Below are positions 33,735-44,616 of a DNA stretch of 64,000 nucleotides, piece after piece. A model generated the notes under the pieces. That model was not told where the DNA came from. It searched no databases and saw nothing but the letters and a program-made list of their open reading frames with translations. The position numbers were made by a program, and so were the translations under genes. The stretch comes from Mariannaea sp. PMI_226 (Eukaryota; Ascomycota; Sordariomycetes; Hypocreales; Nectriaceae): the NCBI GenBank assembly GCA_024336345.1, contig JANFOG010000007.1, positions 2,418,001 to 2,482,000 of the forward strand. The letters are read 5' to 3'. The first letter of the stretch is position 1. Every line of letters starts with the position of its first letter.

Positions 33735-35336
33735 CTAAATCCAAACGGAGTGTGATTCCGAGGCGTTCGTCGAACGGCCTCTTTTGAATCCAGAAGAATT
33801 CCCCTTGCTAAATTGACGCTCCTCGCTGCTCTTGCGTCTGTAACTGTGGAGGAAGTTCAAGCAACTATATTTGTCCTCGTCATCGCTGTCAAAGGCGGAA
33901 GTCATGGAAGCATTAAGCCAGGGCGGTTGAGTGGCCACAAGACTTTTTGGGGGTTGAGGAAGTGTATGAAGTCGCAGAGGATCATGCATTTCTGACCTCC
34001 GAAGATTGGGGGCCGATTTCTTGGTAAACACAGGACGAGGTTCAGCTTCGCGCATTGGGAGATAGGTGGCGGATTTGCTCGTTCCTAAGACAATGGGGAT
34101 TGGCCTTTCATAAGGCGTAGTTTTAGGCCATAACCCCAAAGTTTCTCCCCGTCGACTTTCAATCAATCTGACCTTCGTGTCCGGTTTAGGGGATTTCCCT
34201 GTCTGCCGTTGACCACGGGCGACGTGATTCGAGCGGGTCTCCTGAACTCTCATATGAGGTCTATTTTGATAACCATGCTCGGCCCGAAAGCGTGCTCGTT
34301 GAGCTGGCCTAGCATTTGGATAGAGAGGAGAAATAACCTTGGTGGAGTTTCCTGGCGATGTTATAGGTCTAACTGTATTTGGTAGGCATGGCTGAGAGAT
34401 GATTGGTTTCGTCGTGTCGCAATTATACTCCAGCTGGGGAGAACAAACTGCGGGACTAGGATGGCTTCTGGGGGAAGAGCGAGCAAATTCTGAACCACCG
34501 ATGATAACTTTGTCGAATGGGTGTATGAACTCTCGGTCGCAAGGTCTGATATATGGCTTTTGACCTGGTTGACTACCGGTTACTTGTGAAAGGGGTTCTT
34601 GAACAGGTCTCCTACGGAGCTTCAGAACCTTCTCGTTTCCTTTCCATGGGTCGTCATAAAGCTCAGCGACATGTCGATGAAGCTGCTTGGTGGCAGTTGT
34701 ATTGGGGCAAATTAATCGCTGGGGCTTGTGCGATTTCTCATAAGAACTTGATGAAAACGCTGTGGATGTAGTCCTTGGAGGTACGACGACATGCTTGGGG
34801 ATGAGAGAGCCCTTTATTTGGCCATTCCGCTTGGTACGCGGTGAGGTTTCGGTGGAGACTTGGCGGTCTTGCACCTTCTGGCTAACCTGATCTGGTGCTG
34901 CACGAAGTCGATCATGTATGGGGATCTCAGGAAGTGGCGTATTTGGGGGTGGTGGTGGTGGTGATGGTGGGAGTTCCAGTAATTGAAGATGGACGGGACA
35001 CGGCGAGGTAGTAAATCGCATCTTCTGGGTATGGTGCTTGGTGTTTTCTTTGGCTCTTTCGAAGCCGGGCTTCAGGATTTCGCAGACCATATTGGAGGCT
35101 CCATGGTATTGGAAACCTTCCATGTAGGAAGTCTTTGATTCGACCCAGTTGTCAGGATTTTCAGGTAAGTATCTATTTGATCCAACTGGTTTTATAGCCT
35201 TAGGTCTGTAGCTTTGACCAAGGCTGCTCTGTAGGCTACCCTGCGTATATGAATTTGAAGTGTCGCCCGCACGTAGGTGCTTACGAATCCACTTGAAGCT
35301 GAATAGCGCACTTAGCTGGTTGGCGATGCTGAACAT
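33735..35336 (-). CDS. Basic low-complexity protein of unknown function
   Basis: A 533-residue intron-free frame starting MFSIANQLSALFSFKWIRKH. The protein is rich in Pro, Arg, Ser and Lys, with a polyproline run (PPSPPPPPPNTPLPEIP) near residue 130 and many short basic clusters, so it is probably largely disordered. No catalytic or binding domain recognised. The length of the uninterrupted frame argues for a real gene. The frame continues upstream to 35462 through a serine run encoded by a GAA/TCT microsatellite; I prefer the Met after it, but the longer 575-residue form is possible. Such proteins are common lineage-specific genes in moulds, sometimes cytoskeletal or nuclear; nothing here decides. 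Confidence 0.65.
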   Translation of the reverse strand: MFSIANQLSALFSFKWIRKHLRAGDTSNSYTQGSLQSSLGQSYRPKAIKPVGSNRYLPENPDNWVESKTSYMEGFQYHGASNMVCEILKPGFERAKENTKHHTQKMRFTTSPCPVHLQLLELPPSPPPPPPNTPLPEIPIHDRLRAAPDQVSQKVQDRQVSTETSPRTKRNGQIKGSLIPKHVVVPPRTTSTAFSSSSYEKSHKPQRLICPNTTATKQLHRHVAELYDDPWKGNEKVLKLRRRPVQEPLSQVTGSQPGQKPYIRPCDREFIHPFDKVIIGGSEFARSSPRSHPSPAVCSPQLEYNCDTTKPIISQPCLPNTVRPITSPGNSTKVISPLYPNARPAQRARFRAEHGYQNRPHMRVQETRSNHVARGQRQTGKSPKPDTKVRLIESRRGETLGLWPKTTPYERPIPIVLGTSKSATYLPMREAEPRPVFTKKSAPNLRRSEMHDPLRLHTLPQPPKSLVATQPPWLNASMTSAFDSDDEDKYSCLNFLHSYRRKSSEERQFSKGNSSGFKRGRSTNASESHSVWI

Positions 35337-35340
35337 GATG

Positions 35341-35382
35341 GAGGAAGAAGAAGAAGAAGAAGATGGAGAAGAAGATGGAGAA
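35341..35382. repeat. GAA-rich microsatellite
   Basis: Interrupted (GAA)n tract just upstream of the preferred start of the low-complexity protein; it would encode polyserine if the longer start were used. Confidence 0.8.
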
Positions 35383-37287
35383 TGTGTGGGTATCATGGAA
35401 TGGCAGAAAAGAAGGGGATGAAAGGTTGCTTCTAAAATACAAGTCCTTTGACAGTTTCGCATACGAACAAACAGTTAATATATTGAAGAAGGAGAGCATA
35501 TCATTTGGTGGATGCATATCTCGATGAGATGATGAACCAAGAAGACCTTATCACATGAGCGGTGTGCCTCTGACATCTCTTACTTGATGGTCTGGGCCTC
35601 CTCTTTTTCTGTGCCTCGCGCTTGCTTTTTCCTGAATATGTCCCCTTTTCGCCATTGAGTTGGTGTTCAGGATACAGCTCGCAGCATTCTTGGCGTCGTC
35701 TTTCTTGCATTACCAGGATCTGCTCTGTTGCTATACGTCCAAAATGTCGACTCCTGCTCTGTGCCTCGGCGGCGGAAAGCACTCACATGGCACATCCTGG
35801 CGGAGACATGCAATGTGATTAGTTACCGGGCAGAGCTGGCGTGTGAGTTTGGTAATGCCTTGTAAATGCCGGGATGAGCCAAAGCGCAGAACGTGGTGGC
35901 GGCGGCTTGGTGTGGTAAGGGGGTGCCTCGCTGGGGTGGTTTGTGCCAGCCCTATGAACCACCAATAAGTAGTGGTATTTTCACCTTCAAATCATTGTTC
36001 TCTCTTCTCCCCAGAATCCCCTCTTTGCCCCCCTAAAGGGCGATGTGGTGTACTGCAAAAGTTGAATACTACCATAGAAAGCGGGAAGCTTAAAATGGCA
36101 GTTGGCTCAAGCTCTTGGGTTCGAGCACGTGGCTGTTGATCGGATATCCAGCTAGGGTCTTGGATATGAATTCTCTCGCCATTTTTCTCCGTGTGTTTCC
36201 CGTTCTGGATCAATGCATGTATTTGCGTGGGATGCCTACATGTCAAACTGCATGCTTCCAGCCTGCTATCCTAGAAAATGCCCCAAAATGGATAGCAGAA
36301 AGTAGGAGAAAGCGGGGAGGATAAGGATTTCGCGTCATGGGGAGTCACGTATGTAATAGACAAACAAGCCCATAGTTTGAGTAATAGAGTGGAAGTGAGC
36401 GAACCCCCAATTCCTAGATACGGGGAAATGGACAGCGAATGGCGAGAGATCAATAATGTTTTCATATTTGACACTTACTGGGGTGCAAAAATACATCTTC
36501 TGAGCAACTCACACAGGAGTGTCTGGGCACCTGATGTGAGGAATGCGATGGTCCATGAACTAGTGTTCCCATATACTAAATGGGCTTTTGACGATCTATT
36601 TCCATCTGGAGTAAAATTTGCGAACGTCTTAAGCCTTACCTCACAAAATGTCATAGACAAAGGAGCAACACCACCACGAGTGAAATGCGGCGTATCCCCG
36701 TTAGCCATAATCACTTTCTGACCCTTACTCTGGCGTAAAGTGGGCTGTATAGCGTTGATTTCTCAAAGAGTAGCCCTCTCATTGGTCATGAAAAGGTGGG
36801 CATACAAGCTCAGTAGCATATGCCGTCGACTTGGCCGACGAGTAAAGATGGGCGATGGGAGATGGCAAGTGAAGATGAGAAGAGATGGGGAGAAAACAAG
36901 TGGAGGTGACAGGGACAGTGGGTCAAATATCCACTGAAGAAGTTGAGCAATAGGAACATCCGATGAGGGTCGTTTGCTGTCGAAAGCTGGGGAGCATTGG
37001 TTTTAGTTACCGCATCCTGCATGACGCTAAAAGGATTGACATCAGACAAACTAAACATTGCATCATCAGGTAATGGTAAATGCAAGCCAGCAAGGTGTAG
37101 TTCATGTTGATGGTGAACATAATGAGAGGAGAGAAAAGTACTGCAGGCACTTTACGGTTGAGCGGTGGAACAGGAGAACGCCCCATCCCTCCAAAATCCC
37201 CCCAACCCCACTAAATTGGCGTGCACGGGCGGGCGTACTGTAGGCTATCAAGCACAGCACCCGATCCCTGCTAGAGGCGTCGATTAC

Positions 37288-37319
37288 GGCCGCGGTAACT
37301 GCCGTCAGTTGCCGCGGCC
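37288..37319. repeat. 14-bp near-perfect palindrome with 4-nt loop, containing CGG-N6-CCG
   Basis: Left arm GGCCGCGGTAACTG (37288-37301), loop CCGT, right arm CAGTTGCCGCGGCC (37306-37319); 13 of 14 positions pair. It contains CGGTAACTGCCG, the inverted CGG half-site layout bound by Zn2Cys6 dimers. It could be a regulator site or an RNA hairpin; no gene lies close by on either side. Confidence 0.6.
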
Positions 37320-39945
37320 AGGGTGAGTATATGGAAACCGAACAACCGGATGACAGCTGAGAAGGGGGGAAGGGGGGCACTTTGCCAAGCTGAGTGGACG
37401 CAGCGTAAACAAAGACAGAGACAAACGCACACAGCCATACCCTACCCTCCCTTCCTTAGCTTGCATGACAGGTGAGCCACAGATCAATCAATCTCGATCC
37501 CTGGGACGTGCGCGGTGGAGGAATGGCTGGGTGGGCTGGGTGTTTTGGCCAATCAAACTGTGAGGATTCGACGTTGGTCAGCAGCTTGCAGTCTCATCAG
37601 ACCAACCTGTCAGACCCGAAACGTCACAGTGACGATGAAATGGACTAATAGTACCACATCGAGAGACGACCTGTCATAAAAGGAACTCGCAGACCTAATA
37701 CTTGCGGCATAGGAACCGTGCAAGAGCCATTCTCATGCAGCGAAGCCAATCATAAGATATATCAAGGAGGACTGCATTGTTTCCAGATAAGCTCTAGTCT
37801 GTTGAAGATGACGGGCGACACGATTTCTGCCGTGTCCAATGTCAGCACCACCATCATCCCTAGAGCAAACCATACACAACAGAGCCAACCTGGTTTTCCC
37901 CACTTTGTCAAACGGCTCTCATCAATGAATGGGGCGTTGGTCAGCTCAGGGGGACGATCGATGTCAGTTGTGGCGCACGGAAGAGGAGCATAGCACAAAG
38001 GTCGCGCCCCCTATCCACAGACCTAGATAAGCAGCGTCAGAGAGTCGGGATTAGAACAAATCTCAATGCCAGTTCCGTGTCTTTCATCTTAATGAAGTGT
38101 CACCTGGCCTGTCTTATAATATTCAACTAGGATACCCTGGTTCGTGCAGGCAGTGTAAAATGAAGCAGTTGATAGGTATTATCACTTTCTGATAGATGAC
38201 AGTCATGGAGCTGGCTCAGTGACAGTTCTAGTAAATTGAAAATGCACTCTTGTTCTCATTTCACTTGTGTCTGTTTTATGACCACAATATCAAGATTGCC
38301 ATACAACTGCGTACTGAGCTCGGGGATATGGTTAGGACACTTCAGGACAAAAAGGCCTCAGATCTCAAAGTCGAAGGGGCGTGGGATGCCTGCCAGCTAA
38401 GTACATACATTCATTCTATAAGGTATATCGTGAACTTCGGGGGATTGTGGAGGCGCAAATTTAGATACCCAATGATATTAGTCCCCAGTTCGAGGAGGCC
38501 AGCCCAATGTTGGCATTAAGGATTTTTCCAGTGTATACGAAGAGGAGTTTTTTTTCTCATTCGGTACTGCTCAGATTGAAGCTGTTTCGGTCATGGATGT
38601 AATCGCCAAGGGGAAACGTGCCCATTAGATAAAGAATCTAGAGACCAATCCAGTGGTACTGATGTTGACAATTTTCGATAGTCGTAACACTTGAAGCATT
38701 CAAGTTAATTAACTGAAGCAATATTGCCTGGGTAATTCTGTTAGTATTGATTGTCCTGGAGAGGACTCACATGACAGTATTAGAATCATGGAAAAGCTGA
38801 AAATGAAGAGAAAGCGGAATTTCCGCTGCAAAATATCATGTTAACATCACTAAACAGTACGAATATTAACAGCTGCTGGCAAAGAAAAAACCCTATTTTC
38901 TTGATCTTGTCTATACCGTACATATCCACATGATAGGCCACGCTTCCTCTCAATTCGTCCAAAAATCATCATTGAGGTTGACTGCGGCACGGTGGACGGC
39001 GGGTGATTCCTTGTCGTCAAATTAGATTCCCGCTGTATTTCCTGAGCCTTATCGCAACACTAGGGCCACTAGAAATGGAAAAGGGAAAGTAATGAGAGAG
39101 AGATTTGCGAAACGGAAACAATAGCTAGCCTTGGTTGAGAGACGGGGGAGCGGAGATGCGCGGAGTCAACATGCATAGCCATAGAAGCACATCAAGAGGA
39201 GCAATACCCACGTACTTCGGAAACTCCATTTTGTGTCCAAATGTTGCAACCTAGTCTAGAATCTAATTATATGTGATGTATCAGATCGAGCCTCTTAACG
39301 TGGCTTGGTGTAACTGCAAGTTGGTGCGCTTCTAGACCTTACGAGGGCTGCAGGGGGCCCAACATGTCGCCAGTAACGTGCCAGTTCTGGCAAAGGGCAA
39401 ATGCAGAGGGAACCTTTTGACTTGAGTACATGGCATGAAGGGCTTTGGTATTGCAATGTGATTACTTGAATGCAACATGCTCGTTTTGGAACTCGGCAAA
39501 TGCCGAAATCAGCCGTTCGGTCTGGGGCCACGGTGTGGAGATTTCTTTTTTTTTTTTTCTTTTTTGCTTTTGTGATCCTGAAATCAATTGAGTGCATGAA
39601 TGGACCGTACTAAGATTCACCATGTGTACTTGCTACAGATCTGCAGCCTCTTAGCAATTGCTACTTCCCTAGCCTTGTATGACCCCCAGCCTCTTGTGTA
39701 GTACAACACAAGAGGAGAGATATGCTGTCAAATTGCCTAGAATTGTAAACACACACCCGTCCGATGGCATCAACGCTTCAACAAGTCAAGCTGGTGTCTT
39801 AGATGAACTACGCCGCAAGCATGCAAGAGGATGGTAATGGTCATTTGTTGACCATTGAGAATATATGTTCTACGTTTTTTCTCACCCATGCCATACTGTT
39901 AACTCCTCACTTCTCTCAAACTGGACTTGAAGATCTACTACAACC

Positions 39946-41325
39946 ATGGATCCAGAAACGTCTATCGATGGCTTGCCTCGGTTCTCGCCGGTTGCGTTCA
40001 ACGATCATGCCGGGCAATTGTGGATTGTAAGTATATTGTCGCTAATCTACACCGTGCTTGTAGTCACAGCAAGAGCGTACATTAAGTATAAGATGTTTGG
40101 GTTTGATGATATCTTGATTGCTTTAGCACTGGTAAGGACACTGATCTGATCTGTATCGCGTTATGTATCAAAACTGATCAAGTGATAATTACCCAGGTCT
40201 TCCATCTCGCTCAATCGATTGCTCTCTTTGTTGGCTTGGACAGTGGACTTGGCAAGTTCAACTCAATTACGCCGATGGAACAACTGGCAACATCTTCAAA
40301 AGTGAGCCTGCCTATCTATACCACTCTCCCTAGCTAACACATCCACTGCCAGTCCACTCTCGCAGCCGTCATTCTCGGTCTTCTAGCCCTAAGCCTCGCT
40401 AAATGCTCCCTCCTTGGCCTCATACTACGCATTATCGGGTCCAGGAGTGGAAAAATTCGACCATTTTGCATTGGATTGATGATACTCAGTGGTGCATGGG
40501 GTATTGGGTCTTGCGTTGTATTGTTGGTCAAATGTCGTGCCGATACGACGTTGTCTCTAGATAATCTCAAGAAATGCCCCGACCAGGTACGTAGGAAAGT
40601 CTTCAAAGCTTTTGAATAATAGATAATCTAATTTCGAGAATTTGTTATAGAATAAACGTTGGGCTGTGATTACAGCAATTGACATCTTTACTGAGATCCT
40701 TACCTGGCTCCTCACTGTTCGACTATCCTGGACCGTCAATATGTCAGTCACCCACAAATGTCAGGTTGTGATGGCCTTCTCGTTTCGCATACCCCTCATA
40801 GCCCTTTCAGTCTGCCATCTAGCGTATTTTTCCAAATACCCAACCTCCGCGGAACCTCAATTCGCCGTCACAAATAGTCTGCTCTTTCAGCAGGCCATGA
40901 TTGCTTGGTCCCTCATTTCTGCCACCGTTCCAAACCTAAGGAACTTCTTGAAGTCATTCTCCATAGGCATGGGCTTTCCACTCCCTGTCGATGCCAGTAT
41001 ATACGGATCAAATACTGTTTACGCACTTCGATCACTTGAAAACACTCATCCACAGGTCACCCCATCTGCTGCAGCTGCACCAACTGCAGGTATGGTAGCA
41101 TCAACCTTCGTTTCGATCCATGGTCACTCTGACAGCGATCCACGCGCCCAACCGCGCAACTGGAGGCCAGATCAGGTCTTGAATCAAAACAGGGTGTCAC
41201 ATTACTTCCACAACAACAACCGAGATAGTTCATTAGGAATAGAGGAAGATTTTAGGACCGGTAGTCGAGAAATGATCATTCAGAAGGAGGTGGCGTGGAG
41301 CATCACCTATGGGGATCACCATTAG
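39946..41325 (+). CDS. Fungal rhodopsin-type (PTH11-related) integral membrane protein
   Basis: Four exons (39946-40131, 40197-40301, 40353-40586 and 40651-41325) join in frame to 399 residues. About seven hydrophobic helices are visible in the first 280 residues (for example LWIVSILSLIYTVLVVTARAY, TLAAVILGLLALSLAKCSLLGL, AVITAIDIFTEILTWLLTVRL), with the family mark YKMFGFDDILIALAL after the first helix (W..DD-type loop) and CPDQNKRWAVITAIDI. The C-terminal tail of about 110 residues is hydrophilic and cytoplasmic by the usual topology. This large fungal family (often annotated as rhodopsin domain or integral membrane protein) includes Pth11-like receptors, but most members have no known ligand. 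No CFEM domain is present at the N-terminus. Confidence 0.85.
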
Positions 41326-42402
41326 CTCAAATAATAAGTATTAGCTTGGCACTACCAAACAAGGAACAGATCGGGTATTATAATACGACACATTAGCAGA
41401 TCGTTGATTCCATTCTGTCGTTAGTGGTAGATCAGCAACTCCTTCAGTTGGCTTATCATGCATGCAGCAAGTGTCTATCCTTTTAATTCACTTTTCACAA
41501 GCTCGGCTGAAAAATCAGAGCTGGCCATTCCCATTACGGCTGCGCGTTTCGTGCCAAAATTGATAGAGATTGCTGAGATGATTCACAGGATATGCCTAAG
41601 ATTTCCCGGCGTAGGCAGGTCAACAATGCTCATGCCGTACCGCACACAGCAAATACTACCATCAACGTAGAAGAAAATATCATCTAGGAAGACCAAACAC
41701 ATCTTGTTTGCCAACAATCGAGGTGCCGTGCAACAACAATGATGCAACTACCTTACCAGTAATCACCAGGGAATTCAACTAGAAGCGCTAGCAGTAGCGC
41801 CCACTAACGAAAGCAAATGCGTCAAGCATTCCATATTAATGAGGCACCAACCGAAAACAACCGGACTTATGCAAACCATCTAGCCAATTTAGTCGCATTT
41901 TCAGTGGACATATTGGAAATCCGTTCATCACTTACGCTAGACTCAAATACTATCGACAAGGACATCGCTCGTGAATAGCCGCTGATGCGTGTGCGACGAC
42001 TCGGAATGCCTTTCGCGCGCCCGGTTTCAACTCTGTGGTCCGTGCTCGACGCTTCATTATTGTCAAGTCACAGCAAGCCACAACATGAATTCGAGCGCCA
42101 CTGTAATTAAGCCACAGCTATTTCACCACAGTATAGGTATTCGACGCACCTATTCGTATCAAACTACCGCGTTTCCCGAATCTGTCTCCGTCTGAAGGAT
42201 CGAGAACATGCAAGGGTTTCCCTCCCTCTTTGTGCCACCCAGAGGGAGCAGTACCAGGGTTCGAACTGTTATGTGACATGTATGGTGGACGGCAGTCATC
42301 ACACAACTTGATTGGGCTTAGAACCAATATTCATGTCACAACAGCAGAGTCAACGGCTGTGGCCGGCGTGCACGGCACGGATCATATTCGCCTGTACCTC
42401 CA
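41326..42402. other. Gene-free region
   Basis: No gene recognised. The right end may contain the lost 5' half of the methyltransferase pseudogene, but I cannot find its SAM-binding motif here. Confidence 0.4.
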
Positions 42403-42867
42403 GTGGACGGATCAAGCTCCAACGGTGCTTTCGGTGGGCTTGACTTGAAGAGGCTAACGAGTATCGGTGACAAGACGGGGCACACTTTCCCGGTGGTTGA
42501 TAATGACCAGTGGGTTAAGTGTATGAACGAAGTCGGCTTTGGTAAGATCCAGAAGAACATTAAAGCACCTATAGGCGGGGGCCAGCAGACAAGAAATGGA
42601 AGGAAGTTGGACATTTTAATACACTAGCGCTTGAGACCGGCTTAGAAGGCTTGGACCTTTACATGCTGACCAATGTCATGGGCTGGGAACATGATCATGT
42701 GCAGGTATGGCTGGCCAGAGTTCGACAAGCACTGAAGAACAAGAGTTACCATGGATATTCCACCTGGTGAGTTCCTTATTCTACGATCGACAGAACTTAG
42801 GTCGGCAAAGCTAACACCAGGAAGGAGAAGCGCCTGGGCCCAAAAGCCTATGTGATGCAAAAAGCGG
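42403..42867 (+). pseudogene. SAM-dependent methyltransferase (LaeA/UMTA-like) C-terminal relic
   Basis: The C-terminal third of a fungal class I methyltransferase of the LaeA-like type is readable: KTGHTFPVVDNDQWVKCMNE, VGFGKIQKNIKAPIG, then, after a frame shift at a run of five G near 42,580, PADKKWKEVGHFNTLALE, TGLEGLDLYMLTNVMGWEHD and VQVWLARVRQALKNKSYHGY. A possible intron (GTGAGT at 42759 to CCAG near 42820, with GCTAAC) follows, giving an end that could not be settled. Homologs have six bases where this copy has five, a one-base loss that breaks the frame. The N-terminal SAM-binding part (the VLDVGTGTG-like motif) is absent upstream. Intact relatives methylate small molecules or act as regulators such as LaeA. 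The piece may be a decayed copy, or the shift could be a sequencing error. Confidence 0.75.
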
Positions 42868-44616
42868 AAAACAATCTTTCGCGAGGATTTCGAATAAACT
42901 ACTCATTGTCAAACCATCCCCGACTGATATTGGACTTTGTAGATTCTCAACACCACACTAGCTTATGTGCTAAAGAATATGATAAATGCAAACTAGGACA
43001 TCCTTTTGACTTAATTAGGGACACAAAACCCCTGTTCTTTAGCCCTAGTTACACCCTTCACCATTTGCTAGCTTGGTATAAAGTATCCTGCTCGTTTATC
43101 ATTCGAGGGCCTTTTGACTCGGTTCAAATCTGATTCGGCTGATGCGCCACTTTAGTTTTCCACAAAATCTATTCATAATGGAAAAAAAAAGCATTGATTG
43201 ACAGCCATACGGGTACTTGATCGTTTCGCCTGCCATTTCCTATACCTGACGAAATATTGCCCATAAAGAGGACTGAGACGGCATTTTTATCTCGCCACGT
43301 AGCAAAGTTGTCTATGGGTTGGGCTTTAGGGTAGTCAGCTCCACATATTCGACGAGCCACATGCTAGGCAATAGGCAATAGGGTGTAGGGTGTCCAAGAA
43401 TGTACTTACTTGTAGCCTATAGCTTAATATATTGATGATCAGAAAAGAAGGCTAAGACCTATGGAAATATGGATTGCACATTTCTATCTTTTATTATGAG
43501 GAATAGTCACTATTATTAGGTATTAGAACGTATTAGAAGACTGTTTAGCGGAGGACCAAGAAGGTTTCGTCGCGGGTGCGTGCAGTGAGAACGCCTCGTC
43601 CAATCATAGTGCGTTGCCGATTTGCTAATTGGTGAATGGAGCATCATTGCCTTTCCTAGAGATTTTGGAGGCTTCGATTGGGACTCCCAGCCCACCAATA
43701 GTTCTTACACCAGATTTCTTCACGTGTCACATGCATGCCTATAGAGCGATTGCAAATGCATAGATCTCCTGGTCTTGAAAGACGAAACAAGGTGATGATT
43801 ATCGGTGGTCCTTAAAATTAAGCTCTCCAAATTGTCATGAATCTCCAAAAAAGAGTTGATCGATCACAACGAGACAAATATTTTAACAAATTGCAGCAGC
43901 TGCTGAGGCCGGAAGTATCCAGGTTATCGCCAATCTCACAAACCTCTGGCCACCTTAACTCCGTTTATTACTATTCATACGGATCGGGTGCGGAGTTGCC
44001 ACGCCAGTTGCTAAAAAGCAGCTAACTTGATGATGGGGAGGTAGCCTCACGTGCAAACCAGTTCGTTATGGTGGATGGTTGCGGGCGGTTCGTCCGCTGG
44101 TCGGTTTTCAGAGAGCTACCCGAGATATTCACCTTTCCTTGAGTCATCTAAATTTCGTCGTATCATAGGCTATAGTCACGTACGATTAGGCCGTCTTCGG
44201 CAGGACGGCTAGTATTTGCGAGTAATTTGTCATGGCAATGTCAGTCAAGGTTGAAGATGCCCTGTTGTAGCTAAGAAAAGCAGTGGAGCCGCTGTGCTCA
44301 TCTAACTCGAATAGCGATATTAGCAAAGTTAACATAATCAACTGCATATGATTTCTTTCGGACCAATTTTCGCACGGATCTTGACAATGGTATTTAATGA
44401 ATGGGGCAACCTGTAAGCAAACCACACTAAATCTAACATACTAACCATTTTATAGCCTATATGTAAGGTACCCGTTATAAAGGCGATTCTTTGGGGAGGT
44501 AACCTGGGTAGCCGGTATTGATAGTCCCTCAATCTCTAGGCTTCTTATTCTCGAGTTTTCGCTTCTTCCTCCACTCTCTCAAACAAAAACCATTTCAGGT
44601 CGTACAAGCTGAGAAG
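42868..44616. other. Gene-free region
   Basis: No gene recognised in about 1.7 kb. The right end is the promoter of the C2H2 gene, with TATAAA at 44477-44482, 135-140 bp before its start. Confidence 0.45.

Larger units (their letters stand above)
35337..39945. other. Long gene-free region
   Basis: About 4.6 kb. Short frames on both strands at 36.4-36.7 kb overlap each other and have no recognisable motif. The part at 37.1-37.6 kb is C/G-richer with pyrimidine runs and contains a strong palindrome. I see no coding gene or RNA gene. Confidence 0.45.

Noticed and set aside
42250..42270. tRNA-like B-box (GGTTCGAACT)
   Set aside because: No matching A-box or cloverleaf could be drawn around it; no tRNA gene was found anywhere in the window.
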